DNA from: an uncultured Prevotellaceae bacterium
GTDB taxonomy: Bacteria > Bacteroidota > Bacteroidia > Bacteroidales > Bacteroidaceae
Assembly: GCA_946644025.1 (NCBI GenBank)
Contig: CAMPCG010000071.1
Location: 1-10,836 of the forward strand
Direction of reading: 5' to 3'
Length of the DNA: 10,836 nucleotides
The notes under the pieces were generated by a model. It was not told the DNA's origin. It ran no database searches and was given only the letters and a program-made list of their open reading frames with translations. A program made the translations under genes and the position numbers. Shown here piece after piece: positions 7,501-10,836 of the stretch (positions are counted from its first letter, which is position 1; each line of letters begins with the position of its first letter).

Positions 7501-7784
7501 AGACGCATCTGCTGCACGTAGGCCACGAGTAGCTCCAGCTGGTTGTCGGAGATGGCCGGTATGGAGTCCAGCTGACGCCTCGCCAGGTCATAGTCCATGC
7601 GCACCAGGCTGACGAAGGCCAGGTTGTTGAGGGCCTCGGCGCGCCCGCTGGCATAACGTGAAGACACCGCGAAGGCCTGTCTTGCACAGACCTCCACGGT
7701 GTCTATATTGCGATAGTGCCAGTCGTATGCTGCGTCGTTAAGAACGTCAGCCCGTCTCACGGTGCTGTCTTGGCAGGACAGCAT
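4497..7784 (-). CDS. Large tandem sensor histidine kinase (DUF5112-HATPase-DUF5113 type)
   Basis: A 1095-residue membrane kinase counted from the ATG at 7784. Residues 1 to about 370 are helical, TPR-like sensor sequence (DUF5112-like). A membrane helix at 382-399 is followed by a coiled coil (405-445) and a dimerisation-like region (440-530). A complete HATPase domain follows, with an N box around Asn570 (LNTLADNARKF), G1 DTGCGM (598-603) and G2 GHGFGLLN (632-639). A second helix (685-703), an extracytoplasmic stretch (704-840) and a third helix (842-863) lead to a DUF5113-like second module. This contains the H-box-like KHETMYYP (His914) and an ATP-binding region lacking clear G boxes (about 980-1076). 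No typical H box is visible before the first HATPase. The frame stays open upstream of 7784, where a CTG at 7820 would supply a lipoprotein signal peptide. Residues about 459-487 are encoded by an inserted palindromic repeat, and about 1081-1094 are repeat-rich. The next gene is its evident regulator. Confidence 0.9.
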   Translation of the reverse strand: MLSCQDSTVRRADVLNDAAYDWHYRNIDTVEVCARQAFAVSSRYASGRAEALNNLAFVSLVRMDYDLARRQLDSIPAISDNQLELLVAYVQQMRLCQRRSQNREFYDYREQALQCLRRINEDRSSLDDRQLRRLCYAETEMAIVTSTYYYYVGLERQSSETMFAVTHLVEQDTAQLMNYLYNVGAGGIIIDGAQAEINQLEFDHLMRCYLMARRTGSAFFEANALEALAEHLINADSREQLVSDNLPAMKYLNPEGVADDVLPLWLAEEALDIFSDYGDTYQIAGAYRTLASCHLAQEDYEGALFFLEKALGDSTINQAPDLVASIREQMSVAFAAIDDKAESDYNRNIYLDLQEGTRQDRQLEARAGQLEQSLRQTERLMWAVVAVVVALVAVIGLYHIRRRRQKWHPDAQLQEQEEELREQTAMMRLNVERGERRHLEQRAKVSLVMGIIPFIDRMLYSIDHSPSSIDHLAKRSNNSQWSRVNGQYICELTDEINRQNELLTQWIQMRQGELSLRIETFALQEIFDMVSRSVSNFAMKGVALDVMPTGATVKADRVLTLFMLNTLADNARKFTPEGGTVTISADETADYVEISVRDTGCGMDEETLSRLFTSHISVRGDVQSPHLSSEKGHGFGLLNCKGIIEKYRKTSSVFSICQLSAESRVGEGSRFFFRLPKGVVARKSMMGLMGSIVALMSIVPVSAKGGLMPSPSPLDQAAIYADSAYFSNINGTYERTLLFADSCRHCINEHYRRLVPGGNDTLTFNPAVAPAEIRWLHDSLNTNYAIILDMRNESAVAALALHQWTLYQYNNRIYVQLFKELSADTTLDDYCRKMQQSQTNRQVAIVILVVLFLAILVAVAWQLMQAMRASATRQQAQQDRLDLMRDELQRLTLESNALHVSNAVLDNTLSTLKHETMYYPSRIQQLVERAMGSESPKDYEQTREVVAYYRELYGLLSEQSMSQVEAVRLHLRPLDHGILGDENLITMLYELLRKENGQTKPEMTFTPRDERYVECRVAMPSLQRTDLFTPSSEDNIPWLLCRQIVRDHGEATNRRACAVSAEKAPQGVTIVITLPRAKRLKIEDYRKQNIEDGKV
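4510..4550 (-). repeat. Heptamer repeats (AGATTGA/TTGAAGA) at the kinase-regulator junction
   Basis: On the minus strand the unit TTGAAGA occurs twice in tandem (plus-strand positions 4541-4547 and 4534-4540). A third copy, at 4510-4516, ends at the A of the regulator ATG. The array encodes the C-terminal tail of the kinase (KIEDYRKQNIEDGKV) and supplies the purine-rich sequence before the regulator start. The 7-base period matches the other arrays here. Confidence 0.7.
6330..6410 (-). repeat. In-frame palindromic heptamer element inside the kinase gene
   Basis: On the minus strand this segment has a long arm of five related heptamers (CCATTGA, CCATTCA, CCATCGT, CCATTGA, CCATTTG), a loop with GCGCAGCAA (6355-6363), and a shorter complementary arm. 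Plus-strand 6338-6351 pairs with 6365-6379 with a single bulged base. The whole element is in frame and encodes about 27 residues of low-complexity sequence between the dimerisation-like PFIDRM and CELTDEIN segments of the kinase. Confidence 0.75.
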
Positions 7785-7819
7785 CGCCAGCAGTGTGAGT
7801 ATGTAGACTACGACTCTCA

Positions 7820-7954
7820 GGGGAGTTAGGAGTTAGGAGTTAGGAGTTAGGAGTTAGGAGTTAGGAATTAAGAGTTAGGAGTTAGGAGCTAAGAGTTTAA
7901 GAGTTCATTCGGCGCAGCAACTCCTAACTCTTAACTCCTAACTCCTAACTCCCC
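7820..7954 (+). repeat. Large heptamer inverted repeat (AGTTAGG) between ilvC and the kinase gene
   Basis: Ten consecutive heptamers occupy 7824-7893, mostly AGTTAGG with variants AATTAAG and AGCTAAG. A loop follows that includes GCGCAGCAA at 7912-7920, and then four complementary heptamers (CCTAACT, CTTAACT, CCTAACT, CCTAACT) at 7923-7950. The outer arms 7820-7853 and 7921-7954 are 34 bases each, end in GGGG/CCCC, and are complementary with one mismatch. The structure fills most of the gap between ilvC and the kinase gene. No T-run follows it on either strand, so it does not look like an ordinary terminator. Confidence 0.9.
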
Positions 7955-7968
7955 TTCACTCCCTTAAA

Positions 7969-9018
7969 TCAATCAGCACTGTTCTCCGGGCGCAGCTGGC
8001 GCACAACTGCACCTGCCTGCCACATCTCCTGGTTGCGCATGGCCTCCAGCTCCTTCTCCAGTCCGGCGCGGTAGTCGGGCTTCGAGTTGGCGTCGATGCT
8101 TATCTGAGCCTCTATGCCGCTCTTCACTGAGAGGTAGAGCCACTCCATGACGGGCTTGATGGCATCGTGGAAGCGGGGAGCCCAGTCGAGCGCGCCGCGC
8201 TGTGCCGTTGTCGAGCAGTTGGCATACATCCAGTCCATGCCCCTCTCTCCGAAGAGCGGGCCAAGGCTCTGCGTCAGTTCCTCGACGGTCTCGTTGAAGG
8301 CCTCCGAGGGCGAGTGTCCGTGCTCGCGCAGCACTTCGTACTGGGCCAGCAGCAGTCCCTGTATGGCGCCCATCAGCGAGCCGCGCTCGCCGGTGAGGTC
8401 GCTGGTGGCCTCGCGCTCGAACGTCGTCTTAAACAGATAGCCTGCGCCGATGCCTATGCCGAAGGCGATGGTCTTCTCCTCAGCCTTGCCGCTGGCGTCC
8501 TGATAGACGGCATACGAGCAGTTCAGTCCGCGGCCCTCGCAGAACATGGTGCGCAGGCTGGTGCCGCTGCCCTTCGGGGCTACGAGTATCACGTCCACGT
8601 CCTTCGGGGGAACCACGCCTGTGCGGTCGCTCCAGTTGATGGCGAATCCGTGGCTGTAGTAGAGGGTCTTGCCCGGTGTGAGGTGCTTCTTGATGGTGGG
8701 CCACACCTGTATCTGACCAGCGTCAGAGAGCAGCATACAGAGGATGGTGCCGCGCTGTGCAGCCTCCTCGATAGAGAAGAGCGTCTTGCCGGGCACCCAT
8801 CCGTCGGCCTTCGCCTTCTCGTAGGTCTTGCCCTCGCGCTGTCCTACGATGACGTTGAAGCCGTTGTCGCGCAGGTTGCAAGCCTGTCCGGGACCCTGGA
8901 TGCCATAGCCGATGACGGCTATCACCTCGTTCTTCAATACTTCACGTGCTTTCTCCAAAGAGAACTCCTTGCTGGTGACCACCGTCTCGATGACGCCACC
9001 AAAATTCATTTCTGCCAT
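7969..9018 (-). CDS. ilvC: Ketol-acid reductoisomerase
   Basis: Catalyses the Mg-dependent alkyl shift and NAD(P)H-dependent reduction of 2-acetolactate and 2-aceto-2-hydroxybutyrate, the second step of valine, leucine and isoleucine synthesis, in the cytoplasm. The 349-residue protein has an N-terminal Rossmann domain with the dinucleotide motif VIGYGIQGPG (about 35-44), the HG motif YYSHGFAI (about 120-127, His123), and metal-ligand candidates Asp207 and Glu211 in SDLTGERG. A second acidic pair is Glu239/Glu243, and a substrate-loop-like CSTTAQRGA lies at 268-276. The length fits the compact class I form. The ATG at 9018 (MAEMNFGG) is chosen; the frame extends to 9063, but the extra 15 residues are Lys/Thr/Asn-rich and unlike the family. 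Other ilv genes are not adjacent. A strong promoter lies about 140 bases upstream, and a kinase-regulator pair lies downstream on the same strand. Confidence 0.96.
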   Translation of the reverse strand: MAEMNFGGVIETVVTSKEFSLEKAREVLKNEVIAVIGYGIQGPGQACNLRDNGFNVIVGQREGKTYEKAKADGWVPGKTLFSIEEAAQRGTILCMLLSDAGQIQVWPTIKKHLTPGKTLYYSHGFAINWSDRTGVVPPKDVDVILVAPKGSGTSLRTMFCEGRGLNCSYAVYQDASGKAEEKTIAFGIGIGAGYLFKTTFEREATSDLTGERGSLMGAIQGLLLAQYEVLREHGHSPSEAFNETVEELTQSLGPLFGERGMDWMYANCSTTAQRGALDWAPRFHDAIKPVMEWLYLSVKSGIEAQISIDANSKPDYRAGLEKELEAMRNQEMWQAGAVVRQLRPENSAD

Positions 9019-9078
9019 GTTAGTTTTTATTTTGTTAGTTTTTGTAACTGTCCACCGAGCCATGCCCGCCCTTAACCC

Positions 9079-9150
9079 GAGAGCCGTCGTCTTGTTGGTC
9101 TCACCCGCGCCCTACACGAGAGCGCGGCAGTGGACTCTTTGCTTCAATTT
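9079..9150 (-). promoter_or_regulatory. ilvC 5' leader with GC-rich hairpin
   Basis: From the predicted start near 9150 the ilvC leader is about 130 bases, long for this group. It contains a 6-bp GC-only stem, CCGCGC (9105-9110) with GCGCGG (9122-9127), around an 11-base loop. A TTG-initiated 11-codon frame, ending in Ala-Leu-Val codons before TAG inside this hairpin, is visible on the minus strand. A start at TTG is weak evidence, so an attenuator peptide is only a possibility. Confidence 0.4.
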
Positions 9151-9156
9151 TGTCGG

Positions 9157-9187
9157 CAAAGGTAATAATTTGCTGCGAAACGACAAA
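9157..9187 (-). promoter_or_regulatory. ilvC promoter (-33 TTTG, -7 TACCTTTG)
   Basis: On the minus strand TACCTTTG (plus-strand 9157-9164) matches the -7 consensus TAnnTTTG, and TTTG (9184-9187) lies exactly 19 bases upstream as the -33 box. Both elements and the spacing match the Bacteroidota housekeeping promoter. It points at ilvC, and no other minus-strand gene intervenes. Confidence 0.85.
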
Positions 9188-9239
9188 ATATTCTTACACA
9201 TTTATAATTGTTTTACAAATGTTATAGCACGTATATTTC

Positions 9240-9323
9240 TTCAAACGTCGATGAAGTTTGTACAAACTACGACGACGTTTCTACAAACTACGACGACGTT
9301 TCTACAAACTACGTCGTAGTTTC
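9240..9323. repeat. Array of four 21-bp direct repeats
   Basis: Two identical units occupy 9261-9281 and 9282-9302 (TACAAACTACGACGACGTTT plus C). A third at 9303-9323 differs in its centre, and a diverged fourth at 9240-9260 matches at about 15 of 21 positions. Every unit contains AAAC-N9-GTTT; in the third copy this is a perfect dyad, AAACTACG-T-CGTAGTTT. The spacing of 21 bases is two helical turns. The array lies about 55 bases upstream of the ilvC -33 box and between two divergent genes, as operators would. It is unlikely to be coding. Confidence 0.85.
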
Positions 9324-9330
9324 AAGATAA

Positions 9331-9519
9331 CACCTACCCTTCCTACATTTAATATACGGGCAAAGGCAACCTTTCAACGGCTCCCCCACACCATCAGGAC
9401 GGGAATGTCACGATTCCCTACGCGTGGCGCAGGCCCGGCGAAACCATAAAGAATAGCAAATTAATCGTTATTCAAGTTAAAACAGGATAATTTATAGGTA
9501 CGATAATTGAAAAATTGTT
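9331..9519. other. Intergenic segment with a foldable core (possible structured RNA)
   Basis: No gene is seen here. The core at 9357-9437 can fold into a branched structure. CGGGC (9357-9361) pairs with GCCCG (9433-9437) and encloses a hairpin AAAGG-CAA-CCTTT (9362-9374). CCAC (9386-9389) pairs with GTGG (9424-9427) and encloses a 6-bp hairpin GGGAAT/ATTCCC (9401-9418). I do not recognise a known riboswitch or RNA family, and the strand is undetermined. The rest, 9438-9519, is AT-rich sequence leading into the promoter of the next gene. Confidence 0.3.
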
Positions 9520-9527
9520 TATCTTTG
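9520..9527 (+). promoter_or_regulatory. -7 promoter box TATCTTTG of the thioredoxin operon
   Basis: TATCTTTG matches TAnnTTTG exactly and sits in AT-rich sequence facing the thioredoxin gene. No good -33 TTTG is found 19 bases upstream, so the promoter may be weaker or need an activator. The predicted start near 9533 gives a leader of about 110 bases. Confidence 0.65.
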
Positions 9528-9538
9528 CAGCGCACAAG

Positions 9539-9604
9539 TAGGAGGCGACGTGTCTCACGTTGCCATCCAACAGATTGGCGCGACGTGAGACACGTCGCCT
9601 CCTA
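9539..9604. repeat. Perfect 22-bp inverted repeat in the leader of the thioredoxin gene
   Basis: Arms 9539-9560 and 9583-9604 are exactly complementary over 22 bases and separated by 22 bases. Each arm also holds a smaller dyad around ACGTG-N3-CACGT, so it can fold by itself: 9544-9564 as a 9-bp stem with one G-U pair, and 9580-9598 as an 8-bp stem. The element can therefore form one long hairpin or two small ones, resembling a paired REP element. It lies between the -7 box and the start codon and has no following T-run. Confidence 0.9.
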
Positions 9605-9645
9605 AGTATATGACTCTTTAACACAAAAACATAAAACAAAACGAA

Positions 9646-10155
9646 ATGAGAAAACGCCTTTACATTTTTGCTTTGATGGTGCTTGCGGCTTGCTCCGCCA
9701 GCGCCCAGTTGCCCAAGACGCTGTTGAAGGACATCGGCGGCAATGCCGTGTACACGGACACGCTGTCTAACGGCGGCAAGCCTATCATCATCGACTTCTT
9801 CGCCACGTGGTGCAAGCCCTGCAACCGCGAGCTCGACGCCATCAGCGAGGTGTTCGAGGACTGGGTTGAGGAGACGGGCGTGAGGATGGTCATCGTCAGC
9901 AACGACCAGGCCCACAACACCCACAAGGTGAAGCCCCTGGTTGACAACCACGGCTGGGAGTTCGGCACCGTGCTGCTCGACCCCAACTATGAGTTCTCCA
10001 AGGCCCTTGGCAACAGCTCCGGCGTGATGCCTTTCACCGTGATTGTCGACGGCAGCGGAAAGATTGTCTACCGCCACTCGGGCTATACCGACGGTGCCGA
10101 GACAGAGCTGATAGAAAAGGTACGCGAGCTGGTAAAAGGTGAAAAGGTGAAATGA
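9646..10155 (+). CDS. Exported TlpA/ResA-like thioredoxin-fold protein
   Basis: A 169-residue thiol-disulfide oxidoreductase-like protein. An N-terminal signal (about residues 1-20) ends in a region that fits either a lipobox, LAAC with Cys16, or signal peptidase I cleavage after ASA, so it acts outside the cytoplasm, either anchored or free in the periplasm. The thioredoxin fold follows, with the CXXC active site in FFATWCKPC (Cys56, Cys59) and the cis-proline segment GVMPF (Pro129). The TlpA/ResA form typically reduces or isomerises disulfides of envelope proteins. The start is the ATG at 9646 in AT-rich sequence, with no strong Shine-Dalgarno signal. The stop overlaps the next gene as ATGA, so its likely client or functional partner is the DUF6029 protein, though that is inference. 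A perfect 22-bp inverted repeat lies in its leader. Confidence 0.93.
   Translation: MRKRLYIFALMVLAACSASAQLPKTLLKDIGGNAVYTDTLSNGGKPIIIDFFATWCKPCNRELDAISEVFEDWVEETGVRMVIVSNDQAHNTHKVKPLVDNHGWEFGTVLLDPNYEFSKALGNSSGVMPFTVIVDGSGKIVYRHSGYTDGAETELIEKVRELVKGEKVK
10134..10150 (+). promoter_or_regulatory. Octamer duplication providing the ribosome binding site of the DUF6029 gene
   Basis: AAAAGGTG occurs twice in tandem (10134-10141 and 10142-10149), just before the ATG at 10152. It encodes the last residues of the thioredoxin (KGEKVK) and supplies a purine-rich Shine-Dalgarno-like AAAGGTG two bases before the start, which helps explain coupling of the two genes. Confidence 0.5.
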
Positions 10156-10836
10156 AGACGACGATACTACTCCTTGCCTGTCTGACGTCAATGACAGCAG
10201 CGGCACAGGACGACTCGGGCAAGAACCGTCTGACGCTGAGCGGCAGTGTGCAGAGCGACATGCTCCTGCCCCAAAGCGACAGCGACATCGGTGCCGACAA
10301 GACCGAGGACTTTCAGACCAACACCTACGCCGACCTGCGCCTTCAGCACCGTTACTTCGAGGCCGGAGCACGGCTGGAGTACCTGGAGCACCCCCTTCCG
10401 GGCTTTGAGAACGACTTCAAGGGATGGGGTGTGCCACATTTTTATATTAAGGGCCGTCTGGGCAACGCTGCGAGCGGCAAGCCGTCGGCCGAGCTCACCG
10501 CCGGAACGTTCTACGAGCAGTTCGGCTCGGGATTCATCCTTCGCACGTACGAGGAGCGCACGCTGGGCATCGACAACTCGCTGCTCGGCGGCCGCCTGAC
10601 GGTGAAGCCCGCTAAGGGCGTGGTGCTCAAGGCCCTTAGCGGCCGCCAGCGCGCCTATTGGGACTGGACCAAGGCATGGGTATCGGGGGCCGACGCCGAG
10701 GTGAGCCTCGGCGAATGGCTGCCGTCGCTGCAGAGGAAGGGGGTGAACGTCACCCTCGGCGCGTCGTGGGTGAACAAGAACGAGGCCCAGGACTACCTGG
10801 AGCTGCCCCCCCGCAAGGAGACCACCGAGACGGGCT
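10152..10836 (+). CDS. DUF6029 family envelope protein, N-terminal part (runs off window)
   Basis: An open frame of 228 codons that continues past the window end. It begins with a signal peptide (MKTTILLLACLTSMTAAAQ), probably cleaved before the Gln. The mature part starts with RLTLSGSVQSDMLLPQ and alternates short beta-rich segments (YADLRLQHRYFEAGARLEYLE, then FYEQFGSGFILRTYEERTLG), as expected of an outer-membrane beta-barrel-like or surface protein. I assign it to DUF6029 from remembered family segments such as the GFGWG-like FKGWGVPHFYIKG and LRTYEERTLGIDNSLLGG; the function of the family is not known to me. The start overlaps the thioredoxin stop as ATGA, so the two are co-translated. 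Pairing with an exported thioredoxin suggests help with redox state or folding, but few cysteines are visible in this part. Confidence 0.85.
   Translation, partial: MKTTILLLACLTSMTAAAQDDSGKNRLTLSGSVQSDMLLPQSDSDIGADKTEDFQTNTYADLRLQHRYFEAGARLEYLEHPLPGFENDFKGWGVPHFYIKGRLGNAASGKPSAELTAGTFYEQFGSGFILRTYEERTLGIDNSLLGGRLTVKPAKGVVLKALSGRQRAYWDWTKAWVSGADAEVSLGEWLPSLQRKGVNVTLGASWVNKNEAQDYLELPPRKETTETG

Noticed and set aside
4497..7784. Two separate kinase genes joined by a sequencing error
   Set aside because: The single frame is open throughout, and the order DUF5112-like, HATPase, DUF5113-like matches what I recall of intact Bacteroidota proteins of about this size.
7969..9063. Longer ilvC start at 9063
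   Set aside because: The extra 15 residues (MARWTVTKTNKIKTN) do not resemble the family N-terminus, and the AT-rich stretch is typical of a Bacteroidota leader before the ATG at 9018.
9240..9323. CRISPR array or plasmid iteron origin
   Set aside because: Repeats are directly adjacent with no spacers, no cas genes are seen, and no Rep initiator gene is nearby; an operator array fits better.
9258..9449. Small plus-strand frame with repeated YKLRRRF
   Set aside because: The repeated peptide is only the translation of the 21-bp DNA repeats, and no promoter or family resemblance supports it.
9539..9604. Rho-independent terminator
   Set aside because: It lies between a promoter and its gene, no T-run follows on either strand, and the arms are longer than a typical terminator.

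Overview
The window looks like a chromosomal segment of a fairly GC-rich member of the Bacteroidota (Bacteroidales), most likely Prevotella-like. The evidence is TAnnTTTG-type -7 promoter boxes with a -33 TTG about 19 bases upstream, AT-rich start regions with little Shine-Dalgarno signal, and gene families typical of the group: a CCDC81-type HU protein with a SPOR domain, a DUF5112/DUF5113 sensor kinase and a DUF6029 protein. No rRNA, tRNA, CRISPR array, transposase or phage gene was seen. The genus call is an inference.

Layout. (1) Bases 2-1383, plus strand: the 3' part of a HisKA_3 (NarL-type) sensor kinase, overlapping by ATGA the gene of its LuxR/NarL response regulator. (2) Bases 1581-3214, plus strand: from a clear, nearly leaderless promoter, an HU-CCDC81/transmembrane/SPOR protein, then a zinc-ribbon FHA protein starting at GTG. 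(3) Bases 3211-9018, minus strand: ilvC (ketol-acid reductoisomerase), then a very large membrane-bound tandem histidine kinase, a response regulator and a small five-helix membrane protein. The last three overlap, and no promoter was found between ilvC and the kinase. The cluster meets the FHA gene tail to tail with overlapping stop codons. (4) Bases 9019-9645: about 630 bases without a gene, dense in regulatory structure. It holds the ilvC promoter and leader, a 21-bp repeat array, a foldable segment, a plus-strand promoter and a perfect 22-bp inverted repeat in the next gene's leader. (5) Bases 9646-10836, plus strand: an exported TlpA-like thioredoxin, overlapping by ATGA a DUF6029 envelope protein that runs off the window.

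The most unusual content is a set of 7-bp tandem repeats of different sequence but equal period, placed at gene junctions and once inside a gene. Two of them (7820-7954 and 6330-6410) share one plan: a long heptamer arm, a loop containing GCGCAGCAA, and a shorter complementary heptamer arm, in the same polarity relative to the 9-mer. One lies between ilvC and the kinase; the other sits in frame inside the kinase and is translated. Other heptamer runs touch the GTG start of the FHA gene and the kinase/regulator junction. This looks like a dispersed hairpin-forming repeat family that reshapes gene ends; I cannot match it to a named family from memory.

The kinase is also unusual. It has an intact ATP-binding domain without an obvious phospho-acceptor histidine, followed by a second module with a good candidate histidine (KHET) and a degraded ATP-binding domain.
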